Of a stretch of 64,000 nucleotides of DNA, positions 10,501 through 22,132 are shown piece after piece. The notes below the pieces were generated by a model that made no database searches, was not told the origin of the DNA, and saw nothing but the letters and a program-made list of their open reading frames with translations. Every line of letters begins with the position of its first letter. The stretch's first letter is position 1. The DNA is from Dryococelus australis. Lineage: Eukaryota; Arthropoda; Insecta; Phasmatodea; Phasmatidae. Made by a program: the position numbers and the translations under genes. Location: NCBI GenBank assembly GCA_029891345.1, contig CM057009.1, forward strand, positions 227,565,620 through 227,629,619. Direction: 5' to 3'.

Positions 10501-12590
10501 GTCACTGAGTTACGTAGAACTAAAGAATATTTTCGTTGCCAGAATTAATTTGTGAATAAGGGTATATTTTGGAGATATCGGAACTGTTTCTAATGTCAGC
10601 CTCACTAATTTAAAAAAATATTAATACGTTATCACGAGTACGAATGTATTTAGCTCTCGTATTAAAATTTCCAGAATACACACATACATATATATTAATT
10701 TTCATTAACACTGTATGAAATTGGTTTCAGGGCCGCCAGCCGACTACTGAAGGACCACCAATTGAGTGACTATTGAAACAAGTCAGTAATGGCAACAACT
10801 GTCATATATTACAGCGAAATTATTGTGCATGTAAATACTATCTATTTTGTTACATGGAGCGATGACAGTTTTGTATGGTCCACACAATGTTACTAACACT
10901 CACACAAATAAGTTGACTCTAACTTTTAGAAAACTGTACAAAAGTAAATGTAAGTGTGTATAATACATCAATTATCGCGCAACTGCTCCATTTTAATATT
11001 ACAATTCTTATCATTCTTTTTTTTAATCCTTAAATATGTTAGCATACAAAAATGCTCTACACACTACAGAACTAAATAAATCAAGGAAAGTTGCATGCAT
11101 TGTTGCATCTGAGACAGCTAAGAATGACGATGATCATGACGATGATTATGTTGATGATGCACAGTACAATTACCTGTGACGTTCCAGAAGCCGCAACTCA
11201 ATCATAATATGTTTGATGTCTACTATCATCTTCCCATGTAGCAAATGTAACCCAAGGTCTTCTTCTGGAGAAGGCGGATCTAATTCTACAACCAGAGGTG
11301 GCAGATTTTCACTGAACCTGCAAAAATGTGTAAATTGAAATAAAATCACAATAACAATCAACAACAATATACACCCTACGTATATGTATATACACACCCC
11401 CCTGCTTTCTCCATATCTTGACATTCTGTTGTTGGTTTTCTGCTTTACAGCACTGCATTTTGCGTAGTGATCGTGTTTACGTTATTCCTATAAAAAAAGA
11501 TAGTCATAGTTTTCGTCAAGCTGATTAATTATTTTATTAATTTAAAAGCAACAGTTCTGGAATGATACATTAATTTAAAAAATAAATAATTCTATTGGAT
11601 TTTGTACGAGCACATGTGACTGAATGGTTCAGCAGGTAGGTATAGTTTAGTAAACATTAGGTGACGTCATAACAGGTGTTGCGGGCCTAGCCAACCAGTC
11701 AGAAAATATAAAAAAATTATGAAACTAGACTTAATGAAGACAAAGTTGCTAATGATAAACACTGGAAGCAGTGTTGCGATAAAGTACAACTGCGCTTGCT
11801 ACATCGCAAAGACAAATGAAACTGAGTGTGTTTGTTGCTCAGAGTCAAATTATGAGCAACCTTGGTGGTTCAAAAAGTATAAACTTATTATATTGTGACT
11901 GTTATGCTGCAATTATTATGCTGATGCGTACAATGCAGCGAGATATTGCATTATAATGAATACTAGAAATAAGAATGCTTAGCAGTGTACACGCGTGTGG
12001 TTCTTACAAGCAATTTATTTGATGAATTGTTGAAACAATATGTGTGGAAATATACGTACAATTATTTCAGTATTAACGGTACCGAAAGTAAATTTAACAT
12101 TTCTATAGCAGTGACAGCCTAAGGTACAAATGCACACATTTCGTTGTGCAATATATCTGTAAAAAAAAGTTATCAGAATTATTAGAAATGGTCGGTATTG
12201 CAAAAAGTTATTTTCAGCATTAACTTTCATTTTCTTCTACAAAATTTCTGGAAATTAAAAAGTTATCCAGACATAATTAGCATTTTTGTATGACTTATCA
12301 TTCAGTATTCTCTCTGATTGCGATATAATTAAACATAAATATCAGTTTTGTTTGCGGCCGTTTGGCTTATAATATATACAATCAATAGCAGGGAATAACT
12401 GAAAATTATTTACGCAATTCAATATAAAAACTTCATACTTCATGCATCATTTGAAACATTTTCCCCGAATTATTAAAAAATTTTAAATATTTTATGACTT
12501 GCACATGATTTTTTCCGAATCTATAGCATCCCCTGAAATGCCCAAGTTATCCAGAAGTCTTCCAGAAGATTGGTCACCGTAGATAATAAC
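10501..12590. other. AT-rich DNA with no supported gene
   Basis: I see only short frames and a GATGAT-type low-complexity patch around 11,127-11,160. The minus frame at 11,170-11,424 encodes a hydrophobic segment but no known domain, and nothing supports expression. Confidence 0.5.
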
Positions 12591-12800
12591 AAGGACTGAT
12601 GTTGAAATTATAAACTGAAGAAAATATTTACTGTGTAGCCTATTTTATTAGTCGGCTTTTCAAATCCAAAGGGAAATAAAATTAATTCACTTATGACCTA
12701 CCCTGGAAAACCGAAATCATAACGGACAGACCTGGGATCGAACCAGGATCCTCCTTAATGCGAGGCCAGAGGACTATGTGCCACTTCGCTCGGTTTCAAC
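12590..12800 (-). repeat. tRNA-derived SINE copy, minus strand
   Basis: Read on the minus strand from 12,800, the head has CCGAGCGAAGTGGCACATAG (A-box region) and GGATCCTGGTTCGATCCCAG (B box, perfect GGTTCGATCCC). A short unrelated body follows to about 12,590. The spacing and the strong B box identify a pol III-type tRNA-like head. It does not fold as a complete tRNA by eye and its body differs from the 3.3-kb SINE, so it is a second SINE family. Confidence 0.65.
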
Positions 12801-13773
12801 TTGCTAACAATAATTTCAGCTACAGTGTAATAATTTCAAATAATACTTCCTTTGTCGCTGATGGAAGAAATGAATTCGGTAATATTTAGATGACTGTTGT
12901 AACTCTTACGTATGCTCACGCGCATGTGGCTCGGATATAACGACTCCCTTTTATTACATCATAGATTACATGCGGGTCAAATATTCCTCTCACTGAGGAC
13001 GAAGCGTTGCAACACGTTTTAGTGCATCGGGGAAAATATTTCGTTCTATATTTTCCTTCTATGTCGAATTTTTTCTACATGAACTGCATAATTTTACTCA
13101 CTCTGTAATCTGAACAGATGGCTGTGTTTTGGTCCGCGCTGCTGCATTCCTGTAACATATTATTCACGTTGAGTGAATACCATATGTGTCTATTTATAGT
13201 CAGTCAGTGTTTCAATAAGTGTTCAAGATACATATAACTGAGGCAACTGGAAACATTAGTCATACTGCAAGCTATTTGTAAATTATATTTTTACATAATA
13301 AAATAATATTTACACTCAATTTCGAAACACTGGTTCTACAACTTGACTTTTTGGGCGCAAACGGTTTTGATGCATAACTTTTGTTATCCAAATTTTTTAT
13401 AAATTTTTTTATCGCCCTACACTGTTCACTATTAGACATGTTTCTATTGTCATGAATACCGACAGTAAAATTCGAAATTTGGGATTAATTTTACATAGAA
13501 AATTGTGCAACAAGTATAACACGGAATCAAAGTAAAATAAATCAGTGTTTCCGCAATAAAAATTACGTTAACGGAACCGTCAACAATATTTAGATTATCA
13601 CTGTTACGGTTACAAATACAGCACATTCAAGGGTTACAGCTGCTACAAATACTACTGCTACTACAAAAATACTACTGCTAGAAATACTACTACCATCCAA
13701 ACACTGATATTACAAATATTAATTTTCTTATAAACCCACTATAGTGCCAGATGAATGTATTCTAATAATTGCA
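12801..13773. other. AT-rich DNA with no supported gene
   Basis: No ORF above the length cut-off and no RNA gene. A small degenerate CTACTA/ATACTACT patch is present at about 13,650-13,690, just before the 82-bp array. Confidence 0.5.
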
Positions 13774-14190
13774 TTCTTCGATTATTGACGAATTGTATGT
13801 GTAAGATGGGTTTATAAGTGATAATATTTACTACTTCATGTACTTAGTTACATTATTCTTCGATTATTGACGAATTGTATGTGTAAGATAGGTTTATAAG
13901 TGATAATATTTACTACTTCGTGTACTTAGTTACATTATTCTTCGATTATTGACGAATTGTATGTGTAAGATGGGTTTATAAGTGATAATATTTACTACTT
14001 CATGTACTTAGTTACATTATTCTTCGATTATTGACGAATTGTATGTGTAAGATGGGTTTATAAGTGATAATATTTACTACTTCATGTACTTAGTTACATT
14101 ATTCTTCGATTATTGACGAATTGTATGTGTAAGATGGGTTTATAAGTGATAATATTTACTACTTCATGTACTTAGTTACATTATTCTTCT
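13774..14190. repeat. 82-bp tandem repeat, five nearly identical units
   Basis: The string TTCTTCGATTATTGACG begins at 13,774, 13,856, 13,938, 14,020 and 14,102, so the period is exactly 82 bp. A partial sixth start follows at 14,184. Units differ by only one or two bases (for example GTAAGATAGG against GTAAGATGGG, and TTCGTG against TTCATG). Such homogeneity means recent expansion or ongoing conversion. Confidence 0.95.
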
Positions 14191-15465
14191 TCTATTTCTC
14201 ACAACAGTTTCTGCACTTCAAACTATTTTCGCTATTTGACAAGACTGTAAAATTACTAGTACAATGAAATTGTGTCATCGAAAATGCCTGAGTATTTATC
14301 CACGAAACACTTTGAGAGATTCTTCCACTCCTACCGTAATTTATATTTATGCCATACATTAAATACACTCAACTTACTAACAGGTGCCTAGTTATAACTT
14401 ATTATCATGTATAATATTCTATTCGTTTTTACACTTACAAGCATTTCATTGCGGTGTAAAATCAAGTAACATCACATGCGCCGACTCTTGGTGGAGGGTG
14501 AAAAGGGGGAGGGACTGTTTCTCCCTCCTCCCCTCCAAAAAAAAAGGATATGTGGCTCACATAATATATACATTACCTATATGTATTGTATATGCACTGT
14601 ATATAATTTACCATTATCTAATCCAGATAAGCATCGTCTTTTAAAAAATTTCAGTCCCTGCCTGTTGGTAAAATTATTTAAAGCAACATATTTTTCAGAA
14701 AAAAAAATCTACTAACCTTAAATGATTCCTGTTTCCTGCTTATCCCTTTTATTATTCTTCCCATTACAGCACGTCGGAATATAAAGCAATAATGAAATCA
14801 CATCACTGTTGTTTCCAAAGTATGATGTGGGCAAGTGGACACATCAACTCTGTGTGGCCTGAATACAAAAAAAATGTGTCTGGGGCAGCCAGGTAGAAGA
14901 TCTTTCGGCAGAACAAACCTTCGGCAGATGATAATCGGCTTGTCTGCTTCCTCTCTCTCTCACACACACCCGCGCGCCATTAGCGACATCTACTAGGAGG
15001 CAGGAGAACTCGTTGCAGCTGCCTCTGTGAGTTGCGACGTTTTCGACCCTCACGCTAATATAACGCGGCAGAACTAAGAAACCGTTACATTTCCGTACAA
15101 AAGTGCAATATTTTCCGAAACGACTCAATATTTTGCTGTAAAAAATTAGGCCAATGAGTTTCTATGTAACGTCTGTTCATGTGTATGAATTTTGAAATAC
15201 TTGCAGAAGATTCTAGGAAAATAATTATTATAGAATGTTTTTTTCACACATTTCATAGTTCCATAAGAATAATATGGGACTGAAAGTTGTGGAGTTTGAG
15301 TGCAAAAAAATAACATAGGAAGAATACTCTAACAGTAATTTTAATACACATGAAAGTGCACATATATGTCTAGAAATTAATGAAGTTCTCAGTTTTCAGA
15401 ACGTCAGAAATTGTATATAATTAATTTTTTTTCTTTCAAGCCTGCACAACTCCAGTTCAAGGCCA
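14191..15465. other. spacer with no supported gene
   Basis: The frames at 14,384-14,715 overlap in two registers and the one at 14,844-15,128 (minus) has no known domain. A CT/CA-rich patch lies at 14,950-14,975. Nothing else is supported. Confidence 0.45.
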
Positions 15466-15721
15466 TAACTATATCGGCAAAAAAACTGAAAACGACAAAA
15501 GTGTGGTTACTCCAAAGGTCGACAAAACGTCCAACAGTATAATAAACTCACACCACCACTCCAAAACATTATGAACACAGCTTAACATGACCACAAAAAA
15601 CTTAAGAAGGCAAAAGTAACATCTCAAAACCGCCAAAAACATCGCGGCTGATAACTAAGATAAATAATGTATAATTACGTCGGCCAGACTTTGAAGTAAC
15701 TGGGTTTGGGGGGGGGGGGGG
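15466..15721 (+). repeat. direct repeat D1, first copy, ending in poly-G
   Basis: About 240 bp, starting near TATCGGCAAAA, match 19,413-19,655 in the same orientation: the TCGACAAA, CACTCCAAAAC and CTAAGATAAAT segments and TTTGAAGTAACT at the end. This copy then runs into 14 G residues (15,708-15,721). The second copy stands just upstream of a LINE ORF1 start, so I read the repeat as part of a LINE 5' region. Confidence 0.75.
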
Positions 15722-16520
15722 ATGAGTTCCACCACAGGTCTGTTTAAGGAGCGACCTGAAGCTCTATACACTCAACTTATAAAAAAAATGTAGTACTTCT
15801 GCGGTACTATCAATGCACACTTCGCTTGGCAAGCAGGAAATAAAAAGGATGATATTTAGCTATCCAAAACTTTGAATAAAATCAATGAAATAGATACCAC
15901 TCATTAATTAAGTAGTTTAAAAATTATATCAGCTTCAAAATTTAAATAAAAAAATTAAAAAACAATATCAACAGTTTTGCCTGTGAAAATTGTGAGGGGG
16001 GGGGGGGTCTACTCAAATAAACGATGTTGGCTTTGAAAATGTCATATTTACTAATACCGATATATCTTTTACGTACACAAAATAATCAGATGTCTGAACT
16101 TTCAGGAAAAACTAAAAAACTTCTGACGTAAACAAATATTTGGTCTTTAGCCCAAAACAAGCAAATAAAATCATTTCACATCGGCTTATTATCTCACAAC
16201 TAAAAGTATGAAGTTAAAATTGTTAAATCAAAGGAAATAAACAGTAACTGTATAATCTCACATAGGTTTCAAACTGCAAATGCTTCTATTTCTTTTTACA
16301 ACTTTCATTCGTGGTGACAGGAGCACAAATTTATGGACGGGGGAAAATGCCACTTTCAACAAAAACGAAACTAAAATTCGCGTCAGGATTGTCTCGGATT
16401 ATCGGCATCAGGAAACTTCCAAATAACTCTGAAACCTTCCTTGTTATGCCAATAAATTATTCAGTAAAACACCAAACATAGAAAACATAGAAATTCATCT
16501 TATTGCTTATCTGTACCAAA
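15722..16520. other. ORF-free A-rich DNA
   Basis: No frame of 60 codons exists on either strand between 15,128 and 19,626. This part is A-rich and contains a 12-base poly-G at 15,996-16,007. It may be LINE 5' UTR or old repeat DNA. Confidence 0.4.
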
Positions 16521-17143
16521 ACCTTTAAACTCGTATGTCCAAACTATAGCTTCGGACTTCCATGTTCCTACGACTTGCGTCAACCCATTTAGAGACTTAA
16601 AATATTGCATCTAAAACTACTGCATACTGGAGCCCTGGGGAACCACAGCCAAAGAAATCTACATCTGGCTAAACAATTGCATGGGCCATCCAGGCTCCTC
16701 TAGCCTGCCTTCACCAACTTCTCTGTTACGTCAGAGTACGTCCACTCTTTTCGACGGCTAGTTGCCAACAATCCGCGAAGTGTCTCACCTCGTCTGAAGT
16801 CAATACTCATCGCAATCTGGCTTTCAGCCTATCAGAGCACTCCGCGCACATGTGCGGTAGATCGCGAACAGGTGATTAGCACCAACTCACTTCACTTTAC
16901 CACGGAGTGGCCTACACTTTGTCTGCTGTCCGCAGCATGAAACCTTCCGTCTTCCCTTGACATCACCCACAATCTCACAGCTGTTGAAGAAGAACTTCCC
17001 GGTCGATATAACTCTCGGAACTTATGCCGTCAACACAGAGTGACACGAAAACACTTCGGGAAAACGAGATGACGGCAACTTTACCGACTCAGCGGCGAAA
17101 GAAGACAAGCACAGCTACAGCCGGCACAAAGGAAGTGCCAGGC
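16521..17143 (+). repeat. direct repeat D2, first copy
   Basis: About 620 bp that recur, same orientation, at 24,040-24,697. Shared landmarks in order are CCTTTAAACTCGTA, TACTGCATACTGGA, CATGGGCC, TTCGACGGCTAGTT, the GAACAGGTGAT region, CTTCCCTTGACATCA, CACAGCTGTTGAA and CGGCACAAAGGAAGTGC. The copies differ by substitutions and one indel of about 34 bp. No TG...CA ends or coding sequence are evident, so the class of element is open. Confidence 0.85.
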
Positions 17144-19412
17144 CAAAGTACAACTTTCAGAATTGTACTTCTACTAATCTAAACAAAAACTCAAGACCAC
17201 AGTTCCAAAAGTTTATCGGCAAAACAGGTTACTAAAATAAGAATAAATAAACAAAATAATTATTACATTGGGGGTTCAACCAAACCTCACAAGAAACGAC
17301 AACTAATTACAACAAAAAAAAAAACAGTTTTCATATTCTACTACGCTTTCTGAAAAATTGCTTCTTTTTATTTTCAAGTTTCCCACAAAAAAATTTAAAA
17401 CATTCTGTGTGCACTACCTCGTTTGTTTAATTAACGGCCAAAATATTTTATAACACACGAAAAAAATAAGCTAAGCAATGTAACAAAGATTACTTTCACC
17501 TTTCATACTTTATTAGTTGGCAATACTCGACATCTTCGTCTGTTGTCCACGACTGTTGAGATCTGTAGCAGTTAAGCATCTCACGTCTGCAATGTTCAGC
17601 TGGCATCTCACATGCTGGGTCGTCCGACCACTACACTGACTCAATTATTTCGTCTCTTGAATCTACTGGAACCTTTCGATCAAAAATATGTTTTAATATT
17701 AATACCACTACACAAGGTTATTCTCCGGAATGTTAAATAAAATGTATTTACGTCAAAACTGCTATTTGTTCTTACGTTTCAAAGTGATTATCGCCATTCA
17801 TCAAACAAGTAAACCCGGTAAACAAGGGAAAAAATAGGAAACATTAAAAATTCGCGACTCTGACTTGTAAACTGTAGTGCTAACGCCATCTTGTTAAATC
17901 CGCGTGTACTACTCCCACTCACGGTTACGGTGCAAGCCGCAACAAGTGCTGCAACCTAACCAGGTCGTGCTATCCTATCGACTGTATCGACTCGACTTGA
18001 GAACCAAAAGGTTACTGTAAAGACCAAGTATACGTTGTCAACCATTCTGACTCTCAACAACACAAAAAAGGTAGCAAAATTACTGAACTGAAAGAGCGTC
18101 AATACCGGCTACTAACGACTATGTAAATCCCACAAAACCTAGTGAGTCTAAAACAACTCAACCTTTTACATCAAAAAATTTTAATAAGCAACTGAAACAA
18201 TCCTGCTTTGGCGGCTATCGATTACAAAAAAAAATATTCAAAAACAATAACTCATCTATTTAATTTCTAAACGTCTTGACATTCATTAAAATTACTACCA
18301 TTTCTAGCAACATTTAAAGTCCAACGTCCCGACAAGAGAACAAACAATAGCCTAGCTGCGTAGGTGCCCTAAACACTACATAGGCCGTACCTCAAAACAC
18401 AACAACAAAACTACCGTACGTCTATAACTACATGAATTTGAGATAGGCGCTAATCGCTAAAACGTCCAACACACAAAAATAATTACGTCAATCATAAAAG
18501 AAAAAAAACTGTTCGTTCCAAGAATAACATCAAATAATGGCAACGTACTACAACTACAGTTCTACTTGGTTCCACTAACTACACTGAAGGTCGTCCAGTA
18601 AGATGCAGAAATTAATTATCAAAACAAAAGTAATCAACACAAATAATCGTTGGTATTTCGTCAGTGGACTTGCCTACCGCTGAGTAGTAGGGTGGCTAGA
18701 AATTAAAAAAAAAAAACGGTCTAAACAAAACAAAAATAATAAAATTTTGAAAACTCGTGAAAACTCTATGCCAAAACTACTTCTACACGTCGCCTAAAAC
18801 CAAATATTCCGGAAATAGGGGTGGGGGGATAAAAATTAATTGTCGGGGAAATAGCGACATTTTGAATCTAGTTACAAAGACGCCAACAATATGATTTGGC
18901 GGGAGGGGGAGGGTGGAATGTTAATCTCGCACACCCAGTGCAGTAACCAAATGTAACGTGGGTGAACTAAATGGGTCAACAGCCAGTAGTATTAATAGTA
19001 GTATGACGGCAATACGGGAAACGACAAGCTAGCGACAAATAAGTCGACAAAACTGCGGCTAAAATCACCGACTGACTTCAAGGGTTAAAACTTAAACGTC
19101 GACTAATTAACGGCCACTATACGGCCTAATAAACGAATACAGTTAAGAACTGAACTGTGCAAGTTCCACCAAAACAAAGTCTATGGCGATAACAACTTAC
19201 ACTCGTTAACACTTATTCTCTTCAAACATTTCGTCGGCAAGAGAATAACAGCACGCCAAAATTGTATGCTTAGCGCGGTTCAATAGAAAAATACAACTTG
19301 CAACTCCGTGAGAACGTCACATTTACAGAGGAAGGTGGGTCCGGAGAGTGGTGCGGAGTATTGGAGGGGGGGGGGGGGTTGAGGGGGGGCCAATAAGATC
19401 TCTTTCTCGACT
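17144..19412. other. ORF desert, A/C-rich
   Basis: No frame of 60 codons on either strand. The plus strand is rich in A and C, with many AAAAC, CGGCAA and GTCGAC strings and few T runs, a strand asymmetry unlike the rest of the window. I read it as non-coding repeat DNA, perhaps LINE 5' UTR. A poly-G of 13 lies at 19,366-19,378. Confidence 0.45.
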
Positions 19413-19655
19413 TAACTTTATCGGCAAAACTGAAAACGGCAAAGATGTGGTCACTTCAAAGGTCGACAAAGCGTCCAAAGGTAACACAATAATAAACCCA
19501 CACCATCACTCCAAAACGTCATGAAAACGACATAACACGTCTACAAAAATTAAAACGGCAAATGTTACGTCTCAAAACAGCAAATAAATATAGTGGTGGA
19601 AAACTAAGATAAATAGCGTCTATAATTACTTCGGCCAACCTTTGAAGTAACTAGG
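19413..19655 (+). repeat. direct repeat D1, second copy
   Basis: Matches 15,466-15,708 in the same orientation. It ends a few tens of bases before the ATG of the ORF1-like frame at 19,682, which is the main hint that D1 is a LINE 5' leader. Confidence 0.75.
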
Positions 19656-19681
19656 TTTTTGGGCGTTTGAGAGGGGTGGGC

Positions 19682-20280
19682 ATGGACTCTGCAGCCTTCC
19701 TACAAGCAAACCCCAACCTAGCAACAACTCATTCTTCTCTCTACAACGACATCTTGTCCGCTGTGCCGGCACAAACATGGGCTCTAGCGACAGCACCAAG
19801 CAACAACACCACTCACACAACTCCTATCCTCCCACAGTAGTCCGAGGCAATGAAAACTGAGTTCCACATACAAAAACGAAAGGGGAAGCAGAACATCCAG
19901 AACGAAAACAGAAAGCCAGAGAACAAGCGTCCCTGCAAACCGACATCGTCTGAGGCGTCAACGCCACCTACACCAGTTGAAAACCGGTTCTCAGTCTCGC
20001 AAGTAGTCAAGTGGGTCTTCAGTAGATAGAGCCCCTGGCCCTTCAGGCCAAACCCCAACCCGCACACAGCCGGCCGCTTCCTCAAACAAACAAAAGAAAC
20101 AAAACTTCCGAATTGTTGTCCCTGACGCCACAAGATATAACCTCCTGGCCCACAAGCTGCGAGCGGTAAATACGATTTCCAGCACGCTGGAAATCTTACT
20201 GCGAGTTGTTCGGCAGCTCATACAGCTTCAAATACAAACACAATCTGTCAGACTGCAACGAACAATCACTAAACATACCT
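19682..20280 (+). pseudogene. N-terminal part of a LINE ORF1 (gag-like), broken
   Basis: From ATG 19,682 the frame gives 52 residues to a TAG at 19,838. The same frame then continues with a lysine- and asparagine-rich stretch (QKRKGKQNIQNENRKPENK), then TPPTPVENRFSV, to another stop. A shifted frame carries on with APGPSGQ and KQNFRIVVPDATRYNLL, then a helical segment, and similarity to anything known fades near 20,280. A basic low-complexity N-terminus, then NRFSVL-type and I-V-V-P segments, is the usual layout of Jockey-clade ORF1 ahead of the zinc knuckles. The zinc knuckles, ORF2 and 3' end are missing. That is odd, because LINE copies normally lose the 5' end. Assignment is by pattern only. 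Confidence 0.5.
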
Positions 20281-22060
20281 TTATTAATACGAGGAAATCC
20301 TTATTTATCAATCACATGATGCATTTCTTTATCGTTCATTTAATTACATTTATTAATTGTAAAATGTAAGTAGAAGAAAATAAGAAATTATGATTATTTA
20401 AAAACTTATTAATTGATTAGTTGATACGATATTAAAAATAAGTAGCTTACAGTATGTAGTCCAAAGTTTTTTTAAATTGTATCTCATGCTCTCTATTCTT
20501 TATTATATTTTGGTTATATAGGTTAGCTTATACACCGTTTTATTCAATCAACTTTAATTGTTGTGTACTACATTTTATTTAGAGATTGTCAATTGAATTT
20601 AACTGTTCATACAAAAGTTTTTTTATTCTTAGACACATTTTTTGCCACTCTTACTTAAGTTCTTAGTATTTTTTGTCATATCCAAATTTCCATGTTTGTT
20701 ATTGTATTATATGCCACGTTACTGCAGTCTTGATATCTTTCCCTTAATTTTTTTCCGAGTGTTCATGACAAACATATTGATTAGACATATATTAATTAAT
20801 ATTGTTAAATTAATTTATCTGGTTTTACAAATTTATTCCGTTTTATAATTGAAGTAATGATGGTCATTGTTCAAACCTGTGTACTGATGTCTTCAATTTG
20901 ATTCAATGTAAGTGAAAACATTTTAGCTTTAATTATTCATTTAATCCAAACCATATTTATATTTTACCACATTTGGATAAAATTGTGTGTAAATGTGTTT
21001 CAGCCATTAGTCACTTATCATTTAAAGTTGTTGTCACAATAATTGTTTATATGCATACGGTACATAAATATAAAATTTTTGGCTAAAATTACATAAACTA
21101 AAATACAATACCTTGGCTCCAGTTGAAGTCACTGTAAGCATAGTGATTATCACGGTGTTGAATGTCACTGATTTATAAGTTCACTGTATGTCATATTGCA
21201 GAAAATCTTAGCGAACAATGGCTGGTATTTATAAACAAAGAGAATTTAAAAAAATATTGTCACATGTCGACAATAGCACATGTATCACAATAATTTTGAA
21301 GTTAACTAACACGGGGAACTATAACTTGCTCTTCAAATCAATCATTACTAGGCAGAATGAATTCGCCGTGCTTTTGTACTAGGTCTACGAATTAGGAAGC
21401 AATGTCCTCGCATTTGACACTTAATTATTATTTGACTAAATTATTGTTTAGTAAATTTTGAGTTTGGTGTTGGCTAGTAATTGTTAAAACAATGATTGCT
21501 GTTTATTTGAAATTAGACGAGCTGGATTCACATAGAGTACAATTGTTGTGAATTATTTAAACATTGCCCAAGTTGACTCCGATCCCTTATATTCTTATTT
21601 CTGATTGAACAGCATTTATGAATTTCACATTAAGAGTATTATCTACACATTGCGTGTGGAAGTATTTGTTGCATTGCAAGCTCTAATATACAAATATTTT
21701 AGAAGCAATCAGTTTCTCACACAAACGAAACTGCTTCACATCATACGCTGTGATTTGGCATTTGCAAGTGATAAAAACAGAATTTTCATTCTTAGAAGAC
21801 TGCACACCAGCGTAACATTGTAATTAACATATTACAATCACCTGAGAATAACTCTAAATATCAAATACATTTCACGACGCTTATAGCGAATAACTTTCAG
21901 CAGTCACCATAAGGAGAGTTTTGTTCCCTATTATATCTTTCAATTATGATTACATACTGAGCATAAATATCACCAAGAAAAGTTTTTCGTTATTATATTG
22001 ACTATATAACTAAACTATTAGAAATGTATAAATTAAAAAAATATTTGAATTAATAGAATA
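20281..22060. other. very AT-rich DNA with no supported gene
   Basis: Only short frames are present (20,642-20,848 hydrophobic; 21,605-21,823). Both look fortuitous. I see no repeat array or RNA gene. Confidence 0.5.
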
Positions 22061-22065
22061 TTCGA

Positions 22066-22132
22066 ATTATCGAACCGTGAAATTGTTAGTCGCAGCGCTA
22101 ACCACTCATCCGCCACTAGCACGGTAAGTTGT
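22066..22132 (-). repeat. tRNA-like SINE head, minus strand
   Basis: On the minus strand the sequence contains GTGGCGGATGAGTGGTTAGC (A-box region) and ACGGTTCGATAATTCG (B box) at tRNA-like spacing. The 3' side lacks a CCC arm, so it is a pseudo-tRNA or SINE head rather than a working tRNA gene. Confidence 0.5.

Noticed and set aside
13774..14190. CRISPR array
   Set aside because: Units are contiguous without unique spacers, and the DNA is eukaryotic in character. The same applies to the 31-bp array at 3,063.
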